From the NCBI RefSeq assembly GCF_039909015.1, contig NZ_CP150919.1, positions 1,960,501 to 2,024,500 on the forward strand: a stretch of DNA of 64,000 nucleotides, read 5' to 3'. The DNA is from Pseudomonas grandcourensis. Lineage in GTDB: Bacteria; Pseudomonadota; Gammaproteobacteria; Pseudomonadales; Pseudomonadaceae. Shown here piece by piece: positions 1 through 6,930 of this stretch. Each line of letters begins with the position of its first letter. The stretch's first letter is position 1. A program made the position numbers and the translations under genes. The notes under the pieces were generated by a model. It ran no database searches. It worked only from the letters and a program-made list of their open reading frames with translations, and was not told the DNA's origin.

Positions 1-261
1 TATCAGCAGTTGAAGTCATCTAATGATCGGTTGGATGAGCTGTTTGATACAGAAACCATTGGAGCTGGCAGTAGTAGTAGAATGTTGTCTTTAAGGGGTG
101 TAAGTGGTCAGCCTGAAAAAATCGAGATTTTGGGCGGTTCGCAAATTTTTGAAAAGAGCTTTGTTCGGTTTGATTTTATGTTGGATAAGTTGGAGAGTCT
201 GAAAATTCAGTACGCAAACAAACAAAGGAATTTCTCCTCAATGTTGAAAGCGAAACGCTGA
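1..261 (+). CDS. 3' end of an unrecognised gene (partial)
   Basis: An open frame enters from the left edge and ends at TGA 259-261, leaving about 86 C-terminal residues. The visible part is hydrophilic, ends in a basic Lys/Arg-rich tail, and has no membrane segment or motif I recognise. The DNA is AT-rich compared with the host genes further right, which is usual for Pseudomonas surface-polysaccharide loci as well as for phage cargo. Whether it is host or prophage cannot be decided from this fragment, so no function is given. Confidence 0.6.
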   Translation, partial: YQQLKSSNDRLDELFDTETIGAGSSSRMLSLRGVSGQPEKIEILGGSQIFEKSFVRFDFMLDKLESLKIQYANKQRNFSSMLKAKR

Positions 262-344
262 GGATCAATAATTTGTAGGTTTGTGAGCGCGAGTTTTTTA
301 TGCGCTTTTTGCGAAGCCATAGTTTGTTGGGGTTGTTTTTTTGC

Positions 345-386
345 GCCGCCTCTCCCCTGTAGTATGTGCGGGGAGGGGGCGAGTTT
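345..386 (+). terminator. possible terminator after the left-edge gene
   Basis: GC-rich arms (GCCTCTCCCC at 348-357 and GGGGAGGGGGC at 370-380) can pair across a 12-base loop and are followed by a short T-rich stretch. The tract is weak, so the call is tentative. It lies between the left-edge gene and the convergent integrase gene. Confidence 0.35.
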
Positions 387-435
387 TGAATTGTTCAGGG
401 GGTCACTAGTTGATGATAAGTTCGAATTGATAGCA

Positions 436-1632
436 TCAATTTGAATGTAGTGCCTTTGTTGGTTTTGATAAGCTATTTTCGAGCTTCCCGACTTCGCTCC
501 AGTCTTCACTGGAGTTTATCCACCGGGCATAGGTCGACAGTAGCATTTGCACGCTGTGGCCGAGCTGATTCGCAATGAACCCGAGGTTCATGCCTGCCAT
601 TAGGCACATGGTAGCGTAAGTGTGCCGGCAGTTGTATTGCCGTCTGCCCCTGATCTTTAACGCAACCAGGGCCGCCTTGAAGTGTTTGTCGGTCACGCTT
701 GCCTGCTGGATGAACTCGAAGTTCTTGGTCGGCGGGAACACGTATGGCGACTGTTTGTGCTGTCGACGGTTCTGCTTTGCCCTCAATCCGGCCACACCTT
801 TGGCCACCTCAATCGCATTCAATGCCCTGCTGTTCAGCATGACCCGCCGTGTCTCGCGGGTTTTCGTGCGCTCCTCAATCTTGTAGTCCGCCACGATTCT
901 GCACACGTTGGCGACACGAGCGTCGGTATCCACCTCTTCCCAGCGTAATGCCGCTATCTCTCCTGGCCGCATCCCGGTGTAAAACGCGAACTCGAAGTAA
1001 GCCGCGTAGACCTGCATTGACCCGGTCAGCTCCATATATAGGTGCGCGATAATCGAATCAGCCTCTGCCACGGTAAACGGGTCTACGAGTTTTTTCGCTT
1101 TCGTTGGGAGCTCAATTGATCCGACAGGGTTTCGCGTGATCAGGTCATCATTGACCGCGCTTTCAAACATCGTGTGCAGGCGCTGGATCGCCGAGCGTTT
1201 GACCGTTGGGGATTTCCACTGCGTTTCGCTCACAATCTTTCGGAGCAATGCCGAGGTGATCTGATCAATCGGGATCATCGCCAGGACAGGCATCCAGTAA
1301 ATATTGAGCGAGATCCGATAATTTTTTCGAGTTCCCTTCACAACTTCCCGGCTATCGAGCCAGGTCTGGGCGTAGCCCCCGAACAGTGGGGTTGCTGAGT
1401 AGGCGGCGTAGGTGGAGTTCGGGAATAGCTCGGCGTAACGCTGGTCGTCCATCACGCCGTGCTTGATCAGGCTGACTACTGTAGCGCGTAGATCTGCGGC
1501 TGCTTTAATGCCTTTCGGCGTTTGGGGATAGGGGAGGGTCTCACAGCGGCGGAATTTCCAGGTGAAGCGAATCCGGACTGACTGACCCGCGAATTCAACT
1601 CCGGCGGGCAATCCCAAAGGCTTTCTAGCCAT
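436..1632 (-). CDS. int: prophage tyrosine integrase
   Basis: This 398-residue protein has the layout of a phage tyrosine recombinase: an N-terminal arm-binding region, a core-binding domain at roughly residues 80-190, and a C-terminal catalytic domain. Catalytic-type residues are visible as Arg in the TGMRPGE segment (about residue 222), the RHTYAT segment (usual HxxR box, here beginning Cys-Arg-His), His in QLGHS and the nucleophile Tyr in STYARW. It would integrate and, with the excisionase, excise the prophage. It is the last gene of the leftward arm and reads out toward the left end, the usual place beside an att site. Its start overlaps the excisionase gene upstream by 157 bases in another frame. 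Confidence 0.93.
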   Translation of the reverse strand: MARKPLGLPAGVEFAGQSVRIRFTWKFRRCETLPYPQTPKGIKAAADLRATVVSLIKHGVMDDQRYAELFPNSTYAAYSATPLFGGYAQTWLDSREVVKGTRKNYRISLNIYWMPVLAMIPIDQITSALLRKIVSETQWKSPTVKRSAIQRLHTMFESAVNDDLITRNPVGSIELPTKAKKLVDPFTVAEADSIIAHLYMELTGSMQVYAAYFEFAFYTGMRPGEIAALRWEEVDTDARVANVCRIVADYKIEERTKTRETRRVMLNSRALNAIEVAKGVAGLRAKQNRRQHKQSPYVFPPTKNFEFIQQASVTDKHFKAALVALKIRGRRQYNCRHTYATMCLMAGMNLGFIANQLGHSVQMLLSTYARWINSSEDWSEVGKLENSLSKPTKALHSN

Positions 1633-1817
1633 GCCTCATATCTCCTGATGCTGTAAAAAATCTGGCCATCGATTTCGTTCCACACGCCTTTCGGGATGAT
1701 GTTGCGCTGGCGCTTGCCCTGAAGAGCGCGGCGAGTCGTTCCGATCATCTCCGCGAAGTTCTTCTCGGCGATCTTGTCGGACAGGTACTCAACCGGTATC
1801 TGTTCTGCAGCTGCCAT
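1476..1817 (-). CDS. excisionase-like DNA-binding protein
   Basis: The first 70 or so residues resemble the small winged-helix excisionases of the DUF1233 type: a helix-turn-helix-like segment (MIGTTRRALQGKR), a basic stretch, then a YSIRRYEAWLESL segment in the position of the family's C-terminal wing and helix. The product would bend attachment-site DNA and steer the integrase toward excision. The reading frame continues 157 bases into the integrase gene, giving a 113-residue protein with a long, Pro/Ser-rich tail, so the two products are read from the same DNA in different frames. Position directly upstream of the integrase supports the call. The family assignment rests on pattern, not on a search. 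Confidence 0.7.
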   Translation of the reverse strand: MAAAEQIPVEYLSDKIAEKNFAEMIGTTRRALQGKRQRNIIPKGVWNEIDGQIFYSIRRYEAWLESLWDCPPELNSRVSQSGFASPGNSAAVRPSPIPKRRKALKQPQIYALQ

Positions 1818-1819
1818 AC

Positions 1820-2041
1820 CTACCTCCCGCTGCCCGCAGTGGGCCGCGCTGTATTGATGATGTGGACGATGAAGCCGCAGCTGATGATGAGCCAGACGCA
1901 GGTTCCGACGGCGGTTCCGAGTAATGTCTCGGTGGTGCCGGTGCTAAGCAAGTCAGGGCCGAGCCAGATAAACCAGCATCCGGTGCCGACCAGGTACAGC
2001 AAAGCGCCCAGCAGTATCAGGGTGAGTTTCATAGCGAACAT
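1820..2041 (-). CDS. small two-helix membrane protein
   Basis: Encodes 73 residues with two hydrophobic segments (about residues 4-28 and 42-62) separated by a short polar loop, so an inner-membrane protein is likely. I chose the ATG at 2041 because AAGGA lies six bases upstream; a longer frame extends to 2149 but has no such signal and a hydrophilic unlikely N-terminus. The stop is three bases from the excisionase start, so it is probably cotranscribed. No function is recognised; small membrane proteins in the early leftward arm of phages are often exclusion or lysogeny accessory proteins, but nothing here shows that. Confidence 0.6.
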   Translation of the reverse strand: MFAMKLTLILLGALLYLVGTGCWFIWLGPDLLSTGTTETLLGTAVGTCVWLIISCGFIVHIINTARPTAGSGR

Positions 2042-2088
2042 GGGGTGTCCTTGCCGCGCGTGGCGGCTGGCTTTGAAGGGGGAGGGAG

Positions 2089-2268
2089 TTACGGGTAGTT
2101 TTTGCTGATGCGCTTGGCAATGGCTTCGAGCTGCTCGGCCATGCCCCACATGTCGTTGTTGTCGCGGCGCGATACGACTGCGGCGCGCTGAACGTTGCGG
2201 TCGATCAGGATCTTGGCGGCCAGAAGGATCAGCCAGGCTTCGAACTTACGGCGGATGAGGCGCTTCAT
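2089..2268 (-). CDS. 59-residue basic phage protein, unknown
   Basis: ATG at 2268 overlaps the TGA of the upstream gene by four bases (ATGA), a classic translational-coupling arrangement, and the frame runs 59 residues to TAA at 2089. The product starts MKRLIRRKFEAW, has a hydrophobic stretch near residues 12-22 and a basic, helical remainder ending in KRISKNYP. The next gene starts 47 bases further on. Function is not recognised. The coupling and the absence of a competing gene on either strand are the main support. Confidence 0.6.
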   Translation of the reverse strand: MKRLIRRKFEAWLILLAAKILIDRNVQRAAVVSRRDNNDMWGMAEQLEAIAKRISKNYP

Positions 2269-2888
2269 GCTGCCACCTTCGGCGCGTAGGTCAACGTGCC
2301 GTCGAGGATCGCCGCCTTGATGGCTTCAAACTCCCAGGCGTAATACTGCGACCCGACGTAGACGCGCATTTCTCCGTAGTCGTGCTTTTTCCGGCGGATG
2401 AATGCCTCGGCAGCGTCCTTCGTGAAGTGGCTATTCACGATCTCCCAGCGCTTGTTCCATCCGGTGACGGTGTGATCATCAAGCTCGCCGAGCAGCTCCC
2501 ACTGATCATCGGTGTCGAGTTCAAGGAAGTCGCATTCGTTGCCTTCTTGGACCCTGGCGTTCAATGCAGCCTGGTCTTCTTCGTCGCAATCCTCCCAGTA
2601 TTCTTCAGGGCTGAACCACGAACAGTCCTCGCGACACACAACCAAGCCTTCCGCATAGTCCGGCTCGAAGCCGTAATCGATTCGCTTGGTCTGTACGGTG
2701 AAAAGCGCGGCCGCTGTGTGGTGCCATTTAACGCCGGCGCCGTTGCAGTCATATCGAAGGCGTTCTACGAAGTCGGTCCAAGTCGCTGCATTGAGGTCGG
2801 CACCGGTGGCCAGGCTTGGCAGCGGCTCGGCCGGTTTGTTTTCTGTGGGCATGGGGAGCTTCCTTGACGATTGAAGGCCGTGTGCCAT
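2265..2888 (-). CDS. acidic unknown phage protein
   Basis: I place the start at the ATG at 2888 (MAHGLQ), which has GGAG eight bases upstream; a frame extends to 2990 but would overlap a convincing gene on the other strand. The 207-residue product is rich in Asp, Glu and aromatic residues in its middle (CSWFSPEEYWEDCDEED) and has a more basic C-terminal third (FIRRKKHDYGEM). No known domain was recognised. It sits in the leftward early operon and is coupled to the following small gene by an ATGA overlap. Its start is only 31 bases from the divergent gene at 2920. Confidence 0.6.
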   Translation of the reverse strand: MAHGLQSSRKLPMPTENKPAEPLPSLATGADLNAATWTDFVERLRYDCNGAGVKWHHTAAALFTVQTKRIDYGFEPDYAEGLVVCREDCSWFSPEEYWEDCDEEDQAALNARVQEGNECDFLELDTDDQWELLGELDDHTVTGWNKRWEIVNSHFTKDAAEAFIRRKKHDYGEMRVYVGSQYYAWEFEAIKAAILDGTLTYAPKVAA

Positions 2889-2919
2889 AGTCATTTCTCC
2901 ACTTTTCAAGGAGGTAGAT

Positions 2920-3096
2920 ATGGCCGTTAAAATTGATCTGCACGATGGACGCTCATTCGAGTACGAAAATGCCGTGCGCGTCGTGGACACGAAGCACGAT
3001 TACGTCCTGTACGACGAGTCCGGGAATGTCGTAGCGCATTTGCACAAGTTCGATGTGAAGAACCTCCACACCAAAGACATTGATGAGAAGTACTGA
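2920..3096 (+). CDS. 58-residue unknown protein, opposite to operon
   Basis: ATG at 2920 follows a near-perfect ribosome-binding site (AAGGAGG, five bases spacing) and the frame gives a 58-residue soluble, charged protein beginning MAVKIDLHDGRSFEYEN. The excellent ribosome-binding site and sensible composition make it a likely real gene although it is short. It runs against the leftward operon, starting 31 bases from the divergent gene at 2888 and stopping one base before the stop of the convergent methyltransferase gene. The beta-rich short sequence (DGRSFEYENAVRVVDTKHDYVLYDESGNVV) suggests a compact fold, but I cannot assign a function. Confidence 0.65.
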   Translation: MAVKIDLHDGRSFEYENAVRVVDTKHDYVLYDESGNVVAHLHKFDVKNLHTKDIDEKY

Positions 3097-3097
3097 G

Positions 3098-4021
3098 CTA
3101 GGCAGCTTTCATCAGCGCTTCAATAACCCGCTGTCCTGCCAGCGGTGGCACCGCGTTACCAGTCATGTGCATGGTCAGTCGGTGATTGTCCGGACGCAGG
3201 GTGTCGGTGGGGAATGACTGGGCCGCCATCGCTTCGTCAGCGGTGATCATCCGCATCTTGTCGCCGTCAACTGCGGCCCAGCGGTCCAGAGTAGTGATGG
3301 TGCCGATTGGGCGATCCAAACTTCGTCCGGTGAGTCCTGATCCCGATCCGTAGTAAGGCATCACGAATCGGTCGCCGAATCGCTCACGCCCATTTTTTAC
3401 ACGGGTTAGTGTCGACGCGGCGCGGCCTGGCTTGTTGATCGGTGACCACTTGCCGGCGTCGAAGTCGATGATTTGTCTGGCGGCCACGTGCTGATAACGC
3501 GGTAGCTGCAAGTGCAGCGGTGCCTTACTGCGAGAACAGACCATGAACAGGCGCACGCGGTGCTGCGGAACGCCAAGGTCGGCGCAGTCAACGATGTGCG
3601 GCGCAAGTTGATAGCCTAAACGTCGCATCGCATCTGCCCAGGCTGGGTACAGAATCCAGTCCATAAATTCGGGCACGTTCTCAATCACTGCGAAGTCTGG
3701 CCGATTGACCTCCGCGTTCGCCACCGGCGCCCAGGCCGTCGACCTCGAGTTATCATGCTTCGGGCTACCTGACTCCTTGCCGCGCGCTTTGGTGTGACCT
3801 TGGCAGCAAGGCGACGCCAGCATCACGTCATGCTTTGGCACCTGCGACCAGTCAGCCTGGTGCAGGTCCTGGCAAACATGCTTCGTGTCGGGGTGGTTTG
3901 CACTGTGCCACTCGACAGCAGACGGCCAATGGTTGGCAGCCCAAAGCACATCCAGGCCAGCGGCCTTGCCGCCAGTGGTCCATCCGCCAAACCCGGCGAA
4001 CAAGTCGATTGCTGATTGCAT
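3098..4021 (-). CDS. orphan DNA (cytosine-5) methyltransferase
   Basis: The 307-residue protein carries the ordered motifs of C5-cytosine methyltransferases: motif I DLFAGFGG at residues 6-13 (AdoMet binding), motif IV with the catalytic Pro-Cys in ASPCCQGH, motif VI ENV near residue 115, motif VIII with VPQHRVRLF, and motif X GNAVPP near the C-terminus. The variable region between VIII and X is short, so the target may be small. It would methylate phage and host DNA in the cytoplasm. No restriction enzyme gene lies nearby, so a solitary methyltransferase that shields phage DNA from host restriction is the most economical reading. The target sequence cannot be read from the protein. Confidence 0.92.
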   Translation of the reverse strand: MQSAIDLFAGFGGWTTGGKAAGLDVLWAANHWPSAVEWHSANHPDTKHVCQDLHQADWSQVPKHDVMLASPCCQGHTKARGKESGSPKHDNSRSTAWAPVANAEVNRPDFAVIENVPEFMDWILYPAWADAMRRLGYQLAPHIVDCADLGVPQHRVRLFMVCSRSKAPLHLQLPRYQHVAARQIIDFDAGKWSPINKPGRAASTLTRVKNGRERFGDRFVMPYYGSGSGLTGRSLDRPIGTITTLDRWAAVDGDKMRMITADEAMAAQSFPTDTLRPDNHRLTMHMTGNAVPPLAGQRVIEALMKAA

Positions 4022-4115
4022 AGGGGATCCTCGCCGGCTGGCGTGATTCGTTGAAGTGGGCTATTGATTGATGACCCGGCAAAAAGGCTGAATCAAGGAG
4101 AGTTGCGAGGTGTAT

Positions 4116-4889
4116 ATGTTTTCTTTAAAAGATTCTTGGCTCCGAATGGATCGAGCTAGGTACTTACTGTGGGAGATCTATTCTCATTTTGAGGGGTATT
4201 TAGACGATGACGATGAAGTAGTTTTTCCACTTAAACCTGTTGCAGATTACGAGGAGGGCAGTATTCAATTTGTGATTGAAAGAAGCCCCGAGCAAATGAC
4301 CAATTTGGGTGTTTTGGTTGGAGAGATAATTCATAATTATCGCGCTGCACTAGATTATATGTGGTGGCAGTTTGCATGCAGGGGGTTGGGGCGCACACCT
4401 GATGAAAAAGAAGCAAAATTTGTACAGTTTCCCTTGGTTGAAAAAGAGGAGAGCTGGTCAAAAAATAATAAGTTTTTCAAATTTGTTTCTATGGTTGATG
4501 TTGAGCATCTGAAAAAATTTCAACCAGTGAGCCTTGATAATGGTGATGGTGAGCTGGTCGCACTGAAGTTGTTTATCGATTTGTCTAATAGAGACAAGCA
4601 TAGAGCTTTGAATGTGTGTATTTTCCCATTGCTTAGAGTTAATTTTCACAATAATAGTGGAAAAGTTATAACCATGATTCCTTTGGATTTAGATGGGGAG
4701 TTCACTGTTGGTGCGGTGGTTGGTAAGTGTTTGATTGATCTTGATGGTGTGGATGCTTTAACTGCTGTAGATACAAAGTTCAATGCTTATATCGCTGAGT
4801 CGACATCCAAAGTGAATATACTATCCTTCTTACAGGCGATGGATACTCAGTGTGAGATGATGCTTATAGAATCAGCGAAATATTTTTAA
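4116..4889 (+). CDS. AT-rich accessory gene, unknown function
   Basis: Encodes about 257 residues; ATG 4116 has GAGG five bases upstream, and GTG 4110 is an alternative. The DNA is clearly more AT-rich than both neighbours and the gene points against the leftward operon, both signs of a separately acquired cargo gene. Two segments recall a widespread family of uncharacterised bacterial proteins: an Asn-Tyr-Arg-x3-Leu-Asp helix (HNYRAALDYMWWQ, about residues 75-87) and a later SNRDKHR motif (about 160). Such helical proteins are sometimes compared with HEPN-like folds, but that is only a suggestion. No signal peptide or membrane segment is present. Confidence 0.7.
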   Translation: MFSLKDSWLRMDRARYLLWEIYSHFEGYLDDDDEVVFPLKPVADYEEGSIQFVIERSPEQMTNLGVLVGEIIHNYRAALDYMWWQFACRGLGRTPDEKEAKFVQFPLVEKEESWSKNNKFFKFVSMVDVEHLKKFQPVSLDNGDGELVALKLFIDLSNRDKHRALNVCIFPLLRVNFHNNSGKVITMIPLDLDGEFTVGAVVGKCLIDLDGVDALTAVDTKFNAYIAESTSKVNILSFLQAMDTQCEMMLIESAKYF

Positions 4890-5030
4890 GTGAAGTATCG
4901 CGGGTACCTGAAGTGCATCAGCAGGCGCCTTCGACACAATCAGCGAGTGCTTCTCGGCGCCGATCCGGTCCAGCAAAGCTTTCTCCTTGACGCGCTTGTC
5001 CCGCTGAATCTGCGCATTGTCTTTGGCCAT
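4872..5030 (-). pseudogene. small phage gene, probably 3'-truncated by the adjacent insertion
   Basis: From ATG 5030 the frame reads MAKDNAQIQRDKRVKEKALL and continues GC-rich and highly charged to about residue 40, then switches to an AT-rich hydrophobic ending and stops at 4872, inside the 3' end of the convergent AT-rich gene. The N-terminus looks like the short 'MA-DNA-Q' phage regulatory proteins that normally carry on for 70-100 residues. I infer that insertion of the AT-rich gene replaced its 3' end. The same reading frame is open upstream to the stop at 5112, but contains no better start. It could still produce a 52-residue protein. Confidence 0.5.
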
Positions 5031-5111
5031 GGCCTGTCTCTTCAATTCCGTGGACCGGTAGATCCAGCCATGTCTGTCGTCGGCGCTGGCGCACCTGGTT
5101 GCTGATTCGTC

Positions 5112-5573
5112 TCATGCTGCCCTCTGCTGATTCCAGACGCCCACGGCGTCGAACACCCGGGCGGCCTGTTCTTCTGTCAGCGAGATCTGGGCGGGAATGG
5201 CGATCCAGCCGGAAGCGACCCGATGATTCGGATTGCTCTCGGCGACCAGGTCCTTGTAGGTTTCCTCGATCACGTCTTCAAGGTGCGTGGCCAGATAGTT
5301 GCCTTGGGGCGCAACCTCTACCGATTTGGTGTAGCGGTGCCCGCGCTGATCGCGACACTGGACGCTGAGGTAGATCGTCCAACGGTGAGCAAAGTCGCAG
5401 ACCGCGTCCGCGAGGCGCTGGCCTGGCGGGATGCTCTTGCAACTCTTCCAGTTGATCATGCCCTGGCGGCCGCTGGGATCGATGTTCACCACCGCGACGT
5501 GGTTGGTGCTGAGCAGTGCCCGGCAGGATCGCTCGACTCGTGCCCGCATGTTGTTGGGCTTTCGCTTGCTCAT
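5112..5573 (-). CDS. unknown phage protein, leftward early operon
   Basis: The 153-residue protein starts at ATG 5573, which overlaps the previous gene's TGA by four bases (ATGA). It begins with a basic segment (MSKRKPNNMRARVERSCRALL), has a mixed alpha/beta centre with VAVVNIDPSGRQG, and a C-terminal part with regular helices. No catalytic motif or membrane segment is obvious. It belongs to a tightly coupled set of three genes read leftward from pL. I do not recognise the family; a DNA-binding or recombination accessory role would be guesswork. Confidence 0.7.
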   Translation of the reverse strand: MSKRKPNNMRARVERSCRALLSTNHVAVVNIDPSGRQGMINWKSCKSIPPGQRLADAVCDFAHRWTIYLSVQCRDQRGHRYTKSVEVAPQGNYLATHLEDVIEETYKDLVAESNPNHRVASGWIAIPAQISLTEEQAARVFDAVGVWNQQRAA

Positions 5574-5806
5574 AGAGACTCCGTGATACGCCTCAATGCG
5601 ATCCGTTCTGCGTGGGAGGGGGAAGGGCGACGGCGCTTCAAAATGGTGTCGCGGTCGATCTTGTCCGAGCGGGGTGGACGCGGCTCGGTCTTGAAGGCGG
5701 CAGCTGGTTCAGCCTTGCCGCCGGCGCCGAAGAACTGATCCAGTTTTCGGTTCAAGTCGTCGATCATCGAGTCCCGCGGGTGAGGCATTGGTACGCCGAT
5801 CATCAT
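5570..5806 (-). CDS. small unknown phage protein
   Basis: A 78-residue basic protein (MMIGVPMPHPRDSMIDDLNRK) whose start at 5806 overlaps the upstream stop as ATGA and whose stop overlaps the downstream start in the same way. GGAG lies four bases before the first ATG and seven before the second (5803). The segment DDLNRKLDQFFGAGG followed by a disordered, Pro/Lys/Arg-rich tail is typical of short helical phage early proteins of unknown role. The continuous coupling with both neighbours is the best evidence that it is translated. Confidence 0.65.
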   Translation of the reverse strand: MMIGVPMPHPRDSMIDDLNRKLDQFFGAGGKAEPAAAFKTEPRPPRSDKIDRDTILKRRRPSPSHAERIALRRITESL

Positions 5807-6162
5807 TGCGCTCCGTAGTAAGCGAACACAGTGAGCATCACGGCCATGCCGGTAACCCAGCGAAGCGCGATACGGCCGAAACGGCGGGCAGTCATGCCAA
5901 CGGACTGGACGAAGTCGGCGTTGTCTTCGAGTTCTTGCGCGTAATGGCAGGCGCTGTCGTGACCTGCTCGGGCGCCACGGGATAGACCGGTGGATCGCTC
6001 GACCACGTCGAAGCAGTTCTTGCCCAACGGCACGACATTAAAGCGTGGCACCCGCACCGGCTCGTCGCGACCGATCATCTGGTACATCTCCGAGGTGGAC
6101 ATTGAGAGGCGATCCCGCAACACCTGCAGGACCGCTTGTTTTTGGCGAATGGTCTGGTTCAT
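5803..6162 (-). CDS. first gene of leftward operon, C-terminally anchored
   Basis: I start the gene at ATG 6162 (MNQTIRQKQAVLQV) because AAGGA lies six bases upstream; the frame is open to 6384 but lacks a signal there. The 119-residue product is mostly soluble and ends in one hydrophobic helix (WVTGMAVMLTVFAYYGAQ), so it is probably a tail-anchored inner-membrane protein. It is the first gene after the pL promoter, separated from it by a leader of about 580 bases, the place where lambdoid phages carry N-type antiterminators or host-inhibition genes. The sequence does not look like an N protein. Function unknown. Confidence 0.65.
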   Translation of the reverse strand: MNQTIRQKQAVLQVLRDRLSMSTSEMYQMIGRDEPVRVPRFNVVPLGKNCFDVVERSTGLSRGARAGHDSACHYAQELEDNADFVQSVGMTARRFGRIALRWVTGMAVMLTVFAYYGAQ

Positions 6163-6271
6163 CACGATTCCTTCATGTGAGCTGCGGTTATTCGTCAGCA
6201 CTCGGGCCGCCTGCTGGTTGCCGTTGGGCGCAGGGGAGAGTGCTGGCGGATAAAGGCAGAGAAGGGGATAC

Positions 6272-6302
6272 CCAGGCCCGCTACTGGCGTCGGCCTGGGT
6301 TT
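6272..6302. terminator. hairpin in the leader of the leftward operon
   Basis: Perfect eight-base arms ACCCAGGC and GCCTGGGT pair across a 15-base loop, followed rightward by TTGTTT. It lies in the leader between pL and the first leftward gene. It may be an attenuator or an antitermination-dependent terminator of the leftward transcript, or a terminator for rightward transcription. Confidence 0.4.
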
Positions 6303-6745
6303 GTTTCATCAGCGGTGGTCCATATGCGCTCGGGCTGGCTACCAGCTCAGGGCTGGCCGATGCGCGGTGACATCGACGCCACAACTGTCCGCTGCCTGTC
6401 TGGATGTGCAGCGCAGCCTTCAGGCTTTCTGCGCTACGAAGGTGAAGCCGTTAATGCTGCATTGGTGCAAATCCTCCGTGCTTGAGATGGAAAACCTTTT
6501 CCGGTTAGGTGCAATTTGTTTCCGATTGCCGCCGGAAGGGGCGGGGCGCATTGCTTGCCGGGTCATTCACACGGTTCAGGCGTTTCACCATCGAGCAGCC
6601 GTCCAGGTTGTTCCTGTCGTTGGCAGGCTTTCGGGCCTGTCTGCTCGCCGGTCGCCGGTAGAGGCAATGCGGTCTGTTGTTTGTTGCGCTGACTGTTAAA
6701 GAGCGACGAGCCGGTTTTGCTCTGGCGCCCTGTTCGTTGGCGTTG
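6303..6745. other. leader region without a convincing gene
   Basis: About 440 bases between the hairpin and pL. Open frames on both strands here lack ribosome-binding sites and have atypical composition, so I call none. The segment is probably the untranslated leader of the leftward early transcript and might hold antitermination (nut-like) signals, but I could not point to a boxA or boxB with confidence. Confidence 0.5.
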
Positions 6746-6750
6746 AAGTG

Positions 6751-6779
6751 AATTTAGCCATGAGCTAAAGATTGGTCAA
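6751..6779 (-). promoter_or_regulatory. leftward early promoter pL
   Basis: Read on the minus strand there is TTGACC (-35, 6774-6779), a 17-base spacer, and TAAATT (-10, 6751-6756). One repressor operator covers the spacer and -10 and a second touches the -35. The -10 sequence and spacing equal those of the rightward promoter at 8210-8238. It would drive the genes from 6162 leftward, possibly as far as the integrase. Confidence 0.65.
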
Positions 6780-6814
6780 TAGCTTCAAGCTAAATAATTT
6801 AGCTTTTAGTGAAA
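6753..6814. promoter_or_regulatory. left operator cluster (three repressor sites)
   Basis: Three 17-base sites fit TTTAGC-N5-GCTAAA: 6753-6769 (TTTAGCCATGAGCTAAA, perfect arms), 6778-6794 (AATAGCTTCAAGCTAAA) and 6798-6814 (TTTAGCTTTTAGTGAAA, weaker). Their spacing is 25 and 20 bases. The same sequence recurs in front of the Cro-like gene, so these are the likely binding sites of the prophage repressor and Cro-like protein. Confidence 0.7.
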
Positions 6815-6869
6815 TTTTAGAGCCGGGGGAGGTTGTGAGCGGTAATTCATCGTTGGTCTTTACGCGGGG

Positions 6870-6886
6870 ATTAGCATCAAGCTAAT
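6870..6886. promoter_or_regulatory. additional repressor operator before DUF1654 gene
   Basis: ATTAGCATCAAGCTAAT is a perfect inverted repeat of the operator type, centred 53 bases before the ATG of the DUF1654 gene and 11 bases from a LexA-box-like sequence. It suggests that this gene is silenced by the prophage repressor during lysogeny. Confidence 0.6.
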
Positions 6887-6897
6887 ATTCTGAAAGG

Positions 6898-6913
6898 CTG
6901 TACATGCATACAG
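6898..6913. promoter_or_regulatory. LexA (SOS) box before DUF1654 gene
   Basis: CTGTACATGCATACAG fits the CTGT-N8-ACAG SOS box used by Pseudomonas and E. coli LexA. It ends 17 bases before the start codon, where bound LexA would block RNA polymerase, so the gene is probably induced by DNA damage. Confidence 0.7.
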
Positions 6914-6930
6914 TAATAAAGGAGTAGTTG

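Noticed and set aside
6301..6699. Plus-strand open frames in the leader before pL
   Set aside because: No ribosome-binding site, odd composition, and the region is explained as the untranslated leader of the leftward transcript.
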